From the NCBI GenBank assembly GCA_900549675.1, contig URPG01000037.1, positions 1 to 11,851 of the forward strand: a stretch of 11,851 bases of DNA, written 5' to 3'. The position numbers were made by a program, and so were the translations under genes. Source of the stretch: an uncultured Oscillospiraceae bacterium. Lineage in GTDB: Bacteria; Bacillota; Clostridia; Oscillospirales; Acutalibacteraceae. Below the pieces are notes generated by a model, which was not told the DNA's origin, made no database searches, and saw nothing but the letters and a program-made list of their open reading frames with translations. Within the stretch, counting starts at the first letter, position 1, and every line of letters begins with the position of its first letter. Positions 1 to 6,608 of the stretch are shown in pieces.

Positions 1-185
1 GGATTCGCCGTCAACGGCAATCTGAATAAAATAAAAAGGTTGAATTTGACGTGCCGTATTTGCTGCTCGCCCCCCGGCAACCTTGGGAACCATGCAGGCA
101 GGCTTGCAGTTGACAAGCCGTTCACAAGCCGTTCACTGGCTCCCCAAAGGTCTTGCTGATTACAACCCAAGGTCGGCCAGCCCAT
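1..185 (-). CDS. Open reading frame running off the left edge, doubtful
   Basis: On the minus strand a frame opens at the ATG at 185-183 (beginning MGWPTLGCNQQDLWG) and stays open for 61 codons to the edge of the window. The frame has no stop upstream of the ATG for about another 17 codons. I see no ribosome site in front of the ATG, no recognisable domain, and the peptide is rich in Trp, Pro, Leu and Arg, as often happens in translated non-coding DNA. It lies downstream of the sigma-like gene in the same direction. It could be the start of the next ICE gene or a chance open frame over structured non-coding DNA; I lean to the second. Confidence 0.2.
   Translation of the reverse strand, partial: MGWPTLGCNQQDLWGASERLVNGLSTASLPAWFPRLPGGEQQIRHVKFNLFILFRLPLTAN
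113..134. repeat. Perfect 11-bp tandem duplication
   Basis: The unit ACAAGCCGTTC occurs twice head to tail (113-123 and 124-134), and the next two bases continue the unit. It lies inside the doubtful left-edge reading frame. Because 11 bp is not a multiple of three, a duplication here would shift a real coding frame, which argues that this stretch is not under coding constraint. Confidence 0.8.
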
Positions 186-268
186 CTGACGTGTGGGCAA
201 ACGATAGCGCGTATCATAATCCCCCGCCCAAGGTCATGGCGAAAAGGGCAACTACCCCCTCTTTCCGG

Positions 269-346
269 TCAAAATGCATCGCTCGAAACCAAGAGCAACA
301 GCCGCCGTCCCATAAAAGGGAGGCAGCTCTTGCTTTGGTTCGTCAT
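269..346 (-). CDS. Possible 25-aa small protein downstream of the sigma-like gene
   Basis: The minus-strand ATG at 346-344 opens a 25-codon frame beginning MTNQSKSCLPFMGRRLLLLV and ending at a TGA at 271-269. An AGGA ribosome site lies about nine bases upstream. The peptide has a basic centre followed by a short leucine-rich hydrophobic run, too short to be a confident membrane segment. It is co-directional with the sigma-like gene and 129 bases below its stop. I do not recognise a function. It may be a real small ICE peptide or a chance frame; it is listed because the start and ribosome site are reasonable. Confidence 0.25.
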   Translation of the reverse strand: MTNQSKSCLPFMGRRLLLLVSSDAF

Positions 347-419
347 GGCGCTTTTTCCTGTGTCGCTCGCTCAGGCGGGAACGTACCCGCATGGCTGGTA
401 TTCATTTTTCAAGCTACAA

Positions 420-446
420 GGCGAACGTTTCTTTTCCCCGTTCGCC
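420..446. other. Inverted repeat able to form a hairpin below the sigma-like gene
   Basis: GGCGAACG (420-427) and CGTTCGCC (439-446) are perfect 8-bp complements around an 11-base pyrimidine-rich spacer. It begins about 30 bases after the sigma-like stop on the minus strand. No run of T follows on either strand, so it is not a standard intrinsic terminator. It could be an RNA-processing or stabilising structure, or a protein site. The sequence GGCGAACG recurs inside the terminator-like hairpin at 1016-1041. Confidence 0.45.
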
Positions 447-475
447 CTATAGCCCAGGAAAAAGGCCGAAAAGCT

Positions 476-907
476 TCATGCTTCAAAAAATTTTTTCAAT
501 TTTTTTCTGAGACGTACCATTCTCAGGTTGACTGCCTTTTGAGTGAGGCCGGTTTTCTCAGCAATTTCATAACCGTTAAAGCCGGACATTTTCAGAAAGG
601 CAATCTGGATGGTGAGCTTGTCCTCTTTGGATAGGATCTGCATCAGTTCCATATTCTCAATGCTGTCCAGCAGGGCTTCGGTATCCTCAACGGGCAGTTC
701 CAGATTCTGTGCCGAAACCCAGTCCACATAAGGTGACCATTCTACCTGTCGCTGCAGGTACTGCCGTTCCTTATTAAACTGCTCCCAATCGTATGTATGA
801 AGGCGCTGGATGGTTTCCTCATCCACGCCAAGTTCTCTGAGTTTCTTTTCTTCTGCTTCTTTCCAGCGGAGCCATTCTCTCTCCGCTTTGGCTTTGTTGT
901 AAGCCAT
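476..907 (-). CDS. Sigma-70 region 4-like regulator of ICE type
   Basis: This 143-aa protein resembles the short sigma-factor-like proteins carried in regulatory modules of Tn916/Tn1549-type conjugative elements of Firmicutes. The N-terminal 60 residues are highly charged and probably helical. The C-terminus (about 95-140) resembles sigma region 4: after DKLTIQIAFLKMSGFNGYEI comes a helix-turn-helix IAEKTGLTQKAVNLRMVRLRKKLKK that would contact a -35 element. There is no region 2, so it cannot act as an ordinary full-length sigma factor. The start is the ATG at 907-905, preceded by GGAGGAAACAGCC, an excellent ribosome site; the frame extends upstream to 1021 but that part lies across the hairpin and leader region. 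Expected role, from the family, is control of element gene expression; here this is inference. A leader frame and hairpin directly upstream suggest translational or transcriptional attenuation. Confidence 0.8.
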   Translation of the reverse strand: MAYNKAKAEREWLRWKEAEEKKLRELGVDEETIQRLHTYDWEQFNKERQYLQRQVEWSPYVDWVSAQNLELPVEDTEALLDSIENMELMQILSKEDKLTIQIAFLKMSGFNGYEIAEKTGLTQKAVNLRMVRLRKKLKKFFEA

Positions 908-923
908 GGCTGTTTCCTCCGAG

Positions 924-952
924 CAATCTGAAATTTTGAAAAATTCAGATTG
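924..952 (-). promoter_or_regulatory. Near-perfect 29-bp palindrome just upstream of the sigma-like gene
   Basis: Perfect 9-bp arms CAATCTGAA (924-932) and TTCAGATTG (944-952) flank an 11-base core in which TTTT and AAAA also pair. In minus-strand RNA the stem can be lengthened by CCGA/TCGG with one bulged base, which brings it up to the edge of the GGAGG ribosome site of the sigma-like gene. The stop codon of the upstream leader frame lies in the 5' arm. No T run follows, so it is not a plain terminator. It could instead be a protein operator, since the palindrome is also symmetric as DNA. Confidence 0.6.
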
Positions 953-989
953 TCGGGGCGGCGGTCTGCCGCTGTGAGTTCTTAGCCAT
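945..989 (-). CDS. Putative 14-aa leader peptide before the sigma-like gene
   Basis: The minus-strand ATG at 989-987 encodes MAKNSQRQTAAPTI and stops at a TGA at 947-945. AAAAGGAGGTC stands directly before it; the ribosome site is strong, but the gap to the ATG is only about two bases. The stop codon falls in the 5' arm of the palindrome at 924-952. A ribosome finishing the leader would therefore cover that arm and leave the downstream ribosome site free. This arrangement resembles translation-coupled attenuation. No classical stalling motif is obvious. Confidence 0.4.
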   Translation of the reverse strand: MAKNSQRQTAAPTI

Positions 990-1004
990 GACCTCCTTTT
1001 GCAG

Positions 1005-1041
1005 AAATAAAAAAAGCGCACCCGCCCAAAGGCGAACGCGC
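1005..1041 (-). terminator. Intrinsic terminator or attenuator on the minus strand
   Basis: In minus-strand RNA, GCGC-GUU-CGCC (1041-1031) pairs with GGCG-GGU-GCGC (1026-1016) over 11 positions, three of them G-U wobbles, with a 4-base loop. It is followed by TTTTTTTATTT (1015-1005). The three wobble positions become A-C mismatches on the plus strand, so the structure works only for leftward transcription. It lies just before the leader frame of the sigma-like gene. It could end readthrough from the glycosyltransferase operon or act as an attenuator for the sigma-like gene. Confidence 0.75.
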
Positions 1042-1347
1042 ATAGTAAGGCTATTTCATAAAAATATGATGAGCCGAATATTAAAATCCAACAAAAAAAG
1101 AGCTTTTTAAGTTATCTTCGGTTTCTTCTCTATTAATATTTATTTCTGAATTATAGAGAAAAAAAGCAATGAAAGTTACTCCGTGCTTCCAGCACACAAG
1201 AGCATAACATATTTTGATGGTTGCTATATGCAAATAGAAATTATACCAAATCCGAACATTGATTTCCTCCTACAATATCTCCTTGTGTAAATCGTTTCTT
1301 TCCATTTGGCGTATTGAAAGCAACTCCAATCTATTAGTAAAAACAGT
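1042..1347. other. AT-rich intergenic stretch with no recognisable gene
   Basis: Between the glycosyltransferase stop and the terminator near 1041 there is about 300 bases of AT-rich DNA. I see no domain-bearing frame on either strand, only the 11-codon frame at 1224-1259 described separately and A/T runs such as AAAAAAAGAGCTTTTT near 1095. If the left part of the window is an ICE, its junction with other DNA or with cargo may lie here, but no att-like direct repeat can be identified from one side. Confidence 0.5.
1224..1259 (-). CDS. Possible 11-aa hydrophobic peptide with strong ribosome site
   Basis: The minus-strand ATG at 1259-1257 is preceded by AGGAGGAAATCA, one of the best ribosome sites in the window. 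It opens a frame encoding MFGFGIISICI and then TAG. It lies 88 bases below the stop of the glycosyltransferase gene in the same direction. The peptide is almost wholly hydrophobic. It could be a tiny peptide gene, or the surviving 5' end of a gene cut by an insertion or deletion. No function is assigned. Confidence 0.3.
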   Translation of the reverse strand: MFGFGIISICI

Positions 1348-2199
1348 TCACCTGCTATCGTCAAATAATGATGTAGCTTCCTCTGGAGACTCAGAATAGA
1401 CCTCTGTATTTTGCTGCTCTTGAAATTCATAAAAAAACTTACCCAGTAGTCCATTGTATGTTTTTTTCCAAGGTTTATTTTTGCCGCAAAAATGAAGTAT
1501 TACCGTGTGTTCTCGAATCCAAGCCTCGTTGATAGTTTCATTACCGCCCTGCCAATTATTCAATAAAACCATACGATCACTGAGATTATAGATTTGAAAA
1601 TCAATCAACTTAATGTGATTGCCATAGAGAATAGATATGATATCCTGATCAGGCAAAAACAGTGTTTTTGTCTTTGCTATTTCTTGCACTTGCTCTTTTA
1701 CATTGTAGTTGCGTAGCAGCTCCAAATTCATTAAAAGAACACCAGTATTGATGTAAGCCGCCCCTTTATCAAGTCCTAAACGAAGTTCATTAAATTTTGC
1801 CAGCACTTTCTTGATATGGGTACAGGCAATAAAATAATTATCTTCAAAATCCATATAATAGAGTTCATCCAATGGTTTGAGTACGAGAGTATCCACGTCT
1901 AGGTAAAGAACACGATCCAGATAATCAGGAAGAAAATCTGCCGCACGTAGTCGATAATAAATCTCTTTGGGGTATCGATTACTTTCTGGAAAGCCGTTAA
2001 AGAAATTGTTATCTATTTTAATGAAATGAAGAGAGACTCTTCCATGCATAAAACTACACTTTAAATTCTCTTCTGCCTTACCTGTCAGTTCTGAATGTGC
2101 AATGTAAATATCATAGTCATTCTCAAACCGTAAAATGGAGTGGAGACACCAGTTTAACTGTTCAATAGCTTGCATATTGACAGTAAAAAGTAAATTCAT
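1348..2199 (-). CDS. Family 8 glycosyltransferase (GT8)
   Basis: This 283-aa protein has the layout of GT8 retaining glycosyltransferases (RfaJ/WaaJ-like), which move a sugar from UDP-sugar donors to a glycan or lipid acceptor. It begins with the typical beta strand MNLLFTVNMQAIEQLNWCLH. The substrate-side element EIYYRLRAADFLP is at 79-91. The metal-binding DXD motif is D101-V-D103 in VLYLDVDTLVLKPL. NTGVLLMNL (151-159), LPDQD (182-186) and the C-terminal HFCGKNKPW with H236 complete the family pattern. There is no signal peptide or membrane segment, so it is probably cytoplasmic or loosely membrane associated. The start is the ATG at 2199, with GGTGA seven bases upstream. It lies 43 bases below the GH79-like gene and is probably cotranscribed. 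Two sampled 60-base lines (1681, 1921) are 37-38% GC, lower than in the ATPase gene. The acceptor cannot be deduced. Confidence 0.88.
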   Translation of the reverse strand: MNLLFTVNMQAIEQLNWCLHSILRFENDYDIYIAHSELTGKAEENLKCSFMHGRVSLHFIKIDNNFFNGFPESNRYPKEIYYRLRAADFLPDYLDRVLYLDVDTLVLKPLDELYYMDFEDNYFIACTHIKKVLAKFNELRLGLDKGAAYINTGVLLMNLELLRNYNVKEQVQEIAKTKTLFLPDQDIISILYGNHIKLIDFQIYNLSDRMVLLNNWQGGNETINEAWIREHTVILHFCGKNKPWKKTYNGLLGKFFYEFQEQQNTEVYSESPEEATSLFDDSR

Positions 2200-2242
2200 A
2201 ATTTATCACCATATTATCTTCAGTAACTTTGTTTGTGCTGCT

Positions 2243-3754
2243 TTACAACACAAGAAATGTGCAACTTCCCGGAGCCAAGGAGACAATACCTGCTGACTGC
2301 TTTACAGAGAATAATTCTGGAAGCTCTGCCATACCGGAAATGGTTAAATTCTTACCATTAAGCTGCATAATTGATGAACTCATTGACTTAGCCCCAAGCA
2401 TATAGCATTCGGTTTCCTTCGAAGTTTCTGCCACAATTGTATCTGTCAATGAATTATTGATAATCAAATACACCATGCCAAACTTCCCGTCCTTGCGGGA
2501 ATGGCAGTAAACATGTATATTTTGCGAATTTGAAACACCACAATCATATACAGTGCTTCCCATTAGTCGATTCCAAAGCAGCAGGGCAAAGTAATTGGGA
2601 CGGGGTTCAAAAGTTTTATGATCAAGCAGCCCATAATCGGAGGACGCAAGCGTGTTATGGAAAACCACCCCATCGGTAAGCAGTGAAAAGCTTCCCAGTT
2701 CATTCAGAGTACGAAATACATCTAAATAGGTAGAAGCCCAAGTATCTCCGCCTCCTGCTGCATCTCCAGATTCTGTAACCCATATTTGCCCATCGGGAAC
2801 ATATTGATCCCGCAATGCTATATGTTTTTTTACACAGGCTGGCGCTACCGCTAAATAAGCGTCCGTATGCGCTTGGCTTCTTTCCCAATGTGCTTCCGGC
2901 ATGATAGAAGCCAACCGCTCTGAAATCCCATTGTAATAGTGATAACTAAACACATCGAGTTTGATTTTTGCGCCATCCATCAAGTCATGTGTGGTACAGG
3001 AATCTACCATATTACCAATCCCGGCGCCAAAACTTTTTTCTCCGGGAGAACCAATAGAGGGATCGCCGGTGGTACAGGGACCTACAATCAGGCATTCTGG
3101 GTAGTTGCTTCGAACCCATCCATTCAAAATATCCTGATCCCGCACATAATCCGCAGAAGTATATCCTTCGGGAGCTCCTGACATTTGCATCATGTTAGGC
3201 TCGTTCATAAACTCAATGGCATCAATATTTACACCATAGCTGTGACTGAAATCAAATATTTTTTTTGCCTGCGTCAGATCTAATGGACCACCATGCGGGT
3301 GATCTCCGGCACAGTTGCTAACGGATAGTAGCAGTTTTCCTTCTACTGCTTTTACGAAATCCAGTACGCCTATCCACTGCTCCTTTGTCAAAATATTCTG
3401 GTATCCATCGGGTGCTTTACCATTCGTTACTCCTTCAAAATCATAATAAGTCTTTGTAGCCCATGTACCAGAAACGCGGATCCATGTAGTCCCCAATCCT
3501 TTTGCCAACTTCCGAAGGCGCTCATTGTAAAGGTTAATGGGTGGATAATATTGCATCAATTCCTTTGTGGACGTCAGGTTCTGTATATTGGATACTGGCG
3601 GAAATTCCTCAATTCCAGCAATCTGAGCAGAAGTGTATGCTTTCCAGAAAGAGCCTCCTGTCACTTCGGCCATTTCAATATTATAGGAAACAAGACGTTC
3701 ATCAATCTTACGAATAGAGCGGACTGATTGAATATTTTTTAGATTTAGTTTCAT
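2243..3754 (-). CDS. GH79-like glycoside hydrolase (heparanase/beta-glucuronidase type), cytoplasmic
   Basis: This 503-aa protein resembles clan GH-A retaining hydrolases of family GH79. The probable acid/base is E185 in IEFMNEPNMMQ. The probable nucleophile is E328 in IWVTESGDAAGGG, followed by the glycine-rich loop seen in heparanase-like enzymes. VFSYHYYNG (268-276) and the segment FHNTLASSDYGLLDHKTFEPRPNYFALLLWNRLMG also follow the heparanase pattern, split here by position: FHNTLASSDYGLL, then EPRPNYFALLLWNRLMG. A beta-rich C-terminal domain follows from about residue 415. There is no signal peptide, unusual for an enzyme acting on polymers, so an intracellular oligosaccharide or glycoconjugate substrate is likely. 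The start is the ATG at 3754-3752, with AGGAG seven bases upstream; in-frame ATGs at 3760 and 3802 are further out and the former is too close to the ribosome site. It lies 57 bases below ftsH and 43 bases above the GT8 gene. Substrate specificity is unknown. Confidence 0.75.
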   Translation of the reverse strand: MKLNLKNIQSVRSIRKIDERLVSYNIEMAEVTGGSFWKAYTSAQIAGIEEFPPVSNIQNLTSTKELMQYYPPINLYNERLRKLAKGLGTTWIRVSGTWATKTYYDFEGVTNGKAPDGYQNILTKEQWIGVLDFVKAVEGKLLLSVSNCAGDHPHGGPLDLTQAKKIFDFSHSYGVNIDAIEFMNEPNMMQMSGAPEGYTSADYVRDQDILNGWVRSNYPECLIVGPCTTGDPSIGSPGEKSFGAGIGNMVDSCTTHDLMDGAKIKLDVFSYHYYNGISERLASIMPEAHWERSQAHTDAYLAVAPACVKKHIALRDQYVPDGQIWVTESGDAAGGGDTWASTYLDVFRTLNELGSFSLLTDGVVFHNTLASSDYGLLDHKTFEPRPNYFALLLWNRLMGSTVYDCGVSNSQNIHVYCHSRKDGKFGMVYLIINNSLTDTIVAETSKETECYMLGAKSMSSSIMQLNGKNLTISGMAELPELFSVKQSAGIVSLAPGSCTFLVL

Positions 3755-3811
3755 ATTCATTCTCCTGTTCTGCTTATCACCGTAAAAGCCGATAAACCGC
3801 AAACCTTTGAA

Positions 3812-5623
3812 TTAAGAATTCAAAATATTCATAAATTCATCTCCGGTAATCGTTTCATGCTGATATAAATACTGCGCCAGTTCATCGAGTTTTGCTCGGT
3901 TTTCCAAAAGAATTTGAGCGGCCTTCTCATGCTGTGCTTTGACAAGGCTCACCACTTGACGGTCAATTTCTGCTTGTGTTTCTGCGGAACAGGTCAGGGA
4001 GGAATCTCCACCAAGATACTGATTGGTGATAGTTTCCATTGCCACCATGTCGAAATCCTCGCTCATTCCATAGCGGGTGATCATTGCGCGGGCCAGCTTA
4101 GTCGCCTGCTCAATATCATTGGAAGCTCCGGTTGATATGGAACCAACAGCAATCTCTTCAGCAGCCCTGCCCCCTGTCAAGGTTGCAATCTTGTTTTCAA
4201 TTTCCTCTTTACTCATCAGATAGTGGTCACCTTCATCAATCTGCATTGTATAACCCAATGCGCCAGAGGTACGGGGTACGATTGTGATTTTTTGTACTGG
4301 TGCAGAATTAGTCTGTTTGGCCGCGACAAGGGCATGTCCGATCTCATGATATGAAACAATCATTTTTTCTTTATCCGTTAAAATGCTGTTCTTTTTCTGA
4401 TACCCAGCGATAACAACTTCTATACTTTCCTCAAGATCTGCCTGCGATACCGTTTTTCTCCTGTTGCGGATTGCCCGCAGAGCAGCTTCATTAACGATAT
4501 TGGCAAGTTCCGCCCCGGAAGCGCCGGAAGCCATGCGTGCAATATGTGAATAATTGATATTTGGATCCGTTTTAATTCTCTTTGCGTGCACCCGCAAGAT
4601 TTCTTCGCGACCTTTTAAGTCTGGAAGTTCCACCGGCACTCTGCGGTCGAATCGTCCCGGTCGGGTAAGAGCGGGGTCAAGCGCTTCCGGACGGTTGGTA
4701 GCTGCAAGAATAATTACACCTGTATTGCCATCAAACCCGTCCATCTCGGTTAATAACTGATTGAGTGTTTGTTCCCGCTCATCATTACCACCCAAACGGC
4801 CATCTCTCTTTTGCCCGATAGCATCAATCTCGTCGATAAAGATGATGCAGGGAGCCTTTTCTTTTGCCTGTTTAAACAGGTCGCGGACTTTGGATGCGCC
4901 CATACCAACGAACATCTCTACAAATTCCGAGCCAGACATCGAAAAGAAAGGAACGTTTGCTTCACCAGCCACAGCCTTTGCCAGCATGGTTTTACCAGTC
5001 CCGGGAGGGCCAACTAACAGGAGCCCCTTTGGCATAGAAGCGCCAATTTCCTCATACCGCTTGGGATTATGAAGATAGTCAACAATTTCGGCCAGATTTT
5101 CTTTGGCCTCATCTTCACCAGCAACATCGGAGAATTTAATACCATTGGATGACTTTACATAGACCTTTGCGTTGCTTTTCCCCATATTGAACATCATAGA
5201 ATTGCTGCCGCCAGCTTTTTTCATCAGTTGCTTGGATAAAAGTTGTCCAAAACCCCAGAAAATGAGGATTGGCAATATCCATGTCAAGAAAAAGCTTAAT
5301 AGCGGCGAAGCTTCCTGCACGATCTCACTTGCAAAAACAGCACCTGATTCATACAGCCGTTCTGTCAATCCGGGATCGTCCATCAGTCCGGTCTTATATA
5401 CCTTTTCATCAGCTTTATCTGTAAATAAAATCTGATTGTCCTCGATTTGTACTCGGCCAATATTTTTTTCCTCCGTCATAGTCATAAAGGTGCCGTAATC
5501 CACTTCCTTGATCTGTCGGTGCATGATAGAAGGGAGTAGGATAGAGTTTAATAGAAGTACAACTAGCAGAGCAATACCATAGTAAAAAATCAATGGCTTT
5601 TTTGGTTTTTTTATCTCGTTCAT
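3812..5623 (-). CDS. ftsH: ATP-dependent zinc metalloprotease FtsH
   Basis: This 603-aa membrane-anchored AAA+ protease degrades misfolded or regulated membrane and cytosolic proteins. A first membrane segment (10-34) is followed by a short external domain (about 35-105) and a second membrane segment (107-130). The AAA+ module has Walker A GPPGTGKT (205-212), Walker B IIFIDE (260-265) and the second region of homology TNRPEALDPALTRPGRFDR (309-327). The peptidase has HEIGH at 426-430 and the third zinc ligand D503 in SNDIEQAT. The second residue after the catalytic Glu is Ile where most FtsH proteins have Ala (HEAGH); this keeps HExxH intact. The tail after the protease domain is short, so it is near the minimum length for the family. 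The start is the ATG at 5623, with AAAGGGG eight bases upstream; the frame extends to 5677 without a better site. Gene order suggests an accessory copy beside the cell's main ftsH, but this cannot be proved here. Confidence 0.95.
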   Translation of the reverse strand: MNEIKKPKKPLIFYYGIALLVVLLLNSILLPSIMHRQIKEVDYGTFMTMTEEKNIGRVQIEDNQILFTDKADEKVYKTGLMDDPGLTERLYESGAVFASEIVQEASPLLSFFLTWILPILIFWGFGQLLSKQLMKKAGGSNSMMFNMGKSNAKVYVKSSNGIKFSDVAGEDEAKENLAEIVDYLHNPKRYEEIGASMPKGLLLVGPPGTGKTMLAKAVAGEANVPFFSMSGSEFVEMFVGMGASKVRDLFKQAKEKAPCIIFIDEIDAIGQKRDGRLGGNDEREQTLNQLLTEMDGFDGNTGVIILAATNRPEALDPALTRPGRFDRRVPVELPDLKGREEILRVHAKRIKTDPNINYSHIARMASGASGAELANIVNEAALRAIRNRRKTVSQADLEESIEVVIAGYQKKNSILTDKEKMIVSYHEIGHALVAAKQTNSAPVQKITIVPRTSGALGYTMQIDEGDHYLMSKEEIENKIATLTGGRAAEEIAVGSISTGASNDIEQATKLARAMITRYGMSEDFDMVAMETITNQYLGGDSSLTCSAETQAEIDRQVVSLVKAQHEKAAQILLENRAKLDELAQYLYQHETITGDEFMNILNS

Positions 5624-5694
5624 TAAAATACCCCTTTGCTCGAATTTTTTGTTTCTGTAACAAGTGATTTTGTTCAACTACCACTCGGCTGTTT

Positions 5695-5723
5695 ATTCTT
5701 ATATGTATATGTTCACTTTTCAA
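5695..5723 (-). promoter_or_regulatory. Weak candidate promoter for ftsH
   Basis: On the minus strand TTGAAA (5723-5718) and AAGAAT (5700-5695) are 17 bases apart and lie about 75 bases before the ftsH start. The -35 is good and the -10 is poor (4 of 6). The 216-base gap between the VTT protein gene and ftsH leaves room for an independent promoter, and nothing else was recognised in it. Confidence 0.25.
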
Positions 5724-5839
5724 AAAGAGCAGCTTGACCTCTGGGAATTTAGCCACTCAAAAGGTGTTTAAAGTGTTTTCTAAAGCCCAATCCCATCTAT
5801 GAAATAGAATGCAAAAGCAATTTCCAAAAGATCTTAAAA

Positions 5840-6526
5840 TCACTTAATTTCAGGCTCTTTTTTTCTGCGCCGCCAGAAATAATAAAACCAAAATGAGCAA
5901 ATGGATATGGCGACTGTCAAAATAATGGAAACCCAAAACATTGGGGATGCCGGGTCGGTAATGCTCGTCCCAATTAATGTTGACGTAATGATACCGGGGA
6001 AAATCCCTAAAAGGCTTCCGAATAGATATTTGGTAAAAGGTATTTTAATTGCTCCTAAATGCATACTGACAGCATCCCCCGGAAGGAATGAGATAACCCG
6101 AAGAAAAAATGAAAGGAAAAATGCATTTCCGCTTTGGTAGGCGACAGCTTCTGCTAATCGGGGATATTTCTTCAGAAGTTTTGTAGCCGATGATTCCCCA
6201 GATACTCTGCCAACCCAATAGGGAATTGTCAATTCAATAATGACTCCCACCGTGTTTACCAAAATGGCCTCCAATGGCGGGAAGAGAAAGCCGCCGGCAA
6301 TATGAAGGACGATGATTGGGGAAAAAACACTTAGACTCTTTATTCCGTAAATTGCCAGTAAAAAAACAGCAGCTAACCACTTGTTCTCCGGCGCATAGTG
6401 TAAAATGGCTTCTACTGATACATCCCTTCCGGAAAATAGATAGATCAGTATAAATGCAATACAAAGTAGAAACGGAAGTAACCGCAGTACTGTAAGCCCT
6501 CTGTTTTTCCATTTTATTTTGTTCAA
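5840..6526 (-). CDS. TVP38/TMEM64 (VTT domain, DedA-related) membrane protein
   Basis: This 228-aa integral membrane protein belongs to the SNARE-associated/VTT superfamily; some members are lipid scramblases or flippases, while most bacterial ones have no assigned substrate. Membrane segments are visible near 13-31, 50-75, 83-104, 134-150, 165-185 and 195-217. Family landmarks are GGFLFPPLEAILVN (78-91), the amphipathic stretch with YWVGR (103-107), FFLRVISFLPGDAVSMHLGAI (split at 140-149 and 150-160) and the G..PG turn near 174-178. The C-terminus is basic and cytoplasmic (RRRKKEPEIK). The start appears to be TTG at 6526-6524, with only a modest purine-rich site GGTAGAAG before it; there is no ATG near the N-terminus. 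It lies 82 bases below the ATPase gene, with a strong hairpin between them. Low translation could follow from the TTG start. Confidence 0.88.
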   Translation of the reverse strand: MNKIKWKNRGLTVLRLLPFLLCIAFILIYLFSGRDVSVEAILHYAPENKWLAAVFLLAIYGIKSLSVFSPIIVLHIAGGFLFPPLEAILVNTVGVIIELTIPYWVGRVSGESSATKLLKKYPRLAEAVAYQSGNAFFLSFFLRVISFLPGDAVSMHLGAIKIPFTKYLFGSLLGIFPGIITSTLIGTSITDPASPMFWVSIILTVAISICSFWFYYFWRRRKKEPEIK

Positions 6527-6549
6527 TCTTCTACCGCCTCACCTCTAAA

Positions 6550-6575
6550 ATGGCCGCCGACAAATCGGCGGCCAT
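6550..6575. other. Perfect 11-bp-stem hairpin between ATPase and VTT genes
   Basis: ATGGCCGCCGA (6550-6560) and TCGGCGGCCAT (6565-6575) are perfect complements around a 4-base loop. On the minus strand only TTT follows the stem (ATTTTAGAGG), so termination would be weak. On the plus strand no T run follows. It lies 34 bases below the ATPase stop and 23 bases above the VTT start. It may be a partial terminator or an mRNA 3'-end stabiliser that sets different levels for the two genes. Confidence 0.7.
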
Positions 6576-6608
6576 CATCAAACTGTGTTTCTTGTGATAT
6601 CTTTTGAG

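Noticed and set aside
83..634. A 183-codon plus-strand open frame and a second 99-codon frame (153-452) inside it
   Set aside because: The longer frame runs antisense into the well-supported sigma-like gene. Neither has a convincing ribosome site or recognisable domain, and they overlap each other in different frames. They look like chance frames in GC-richer DNA.
908..1021. N-terminal extension of the sigma-like protein to 181 aa
   Set aside because: The added part would be translated through the palindrome and leader frame, begins inside the terminator hairpin, and lacks a ribosome site, while the ATG at 907 has an excellent one.
1090..1110. Self-complementary AAAAAAAGAGCTTTTT considered as a terminator of the GT8 operon
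   Set aside because: The central spacer is only two bases, so a hairpin would need to open several A-T pairs to form a loop; the stem has almost no G-C.
5415..5756. A 113-codon minus-strand frame across the start of ftsH
   Set aside because: It overlaps more than 200 bases of ftsH in another frame and starts at a GTG with no ribosome site.
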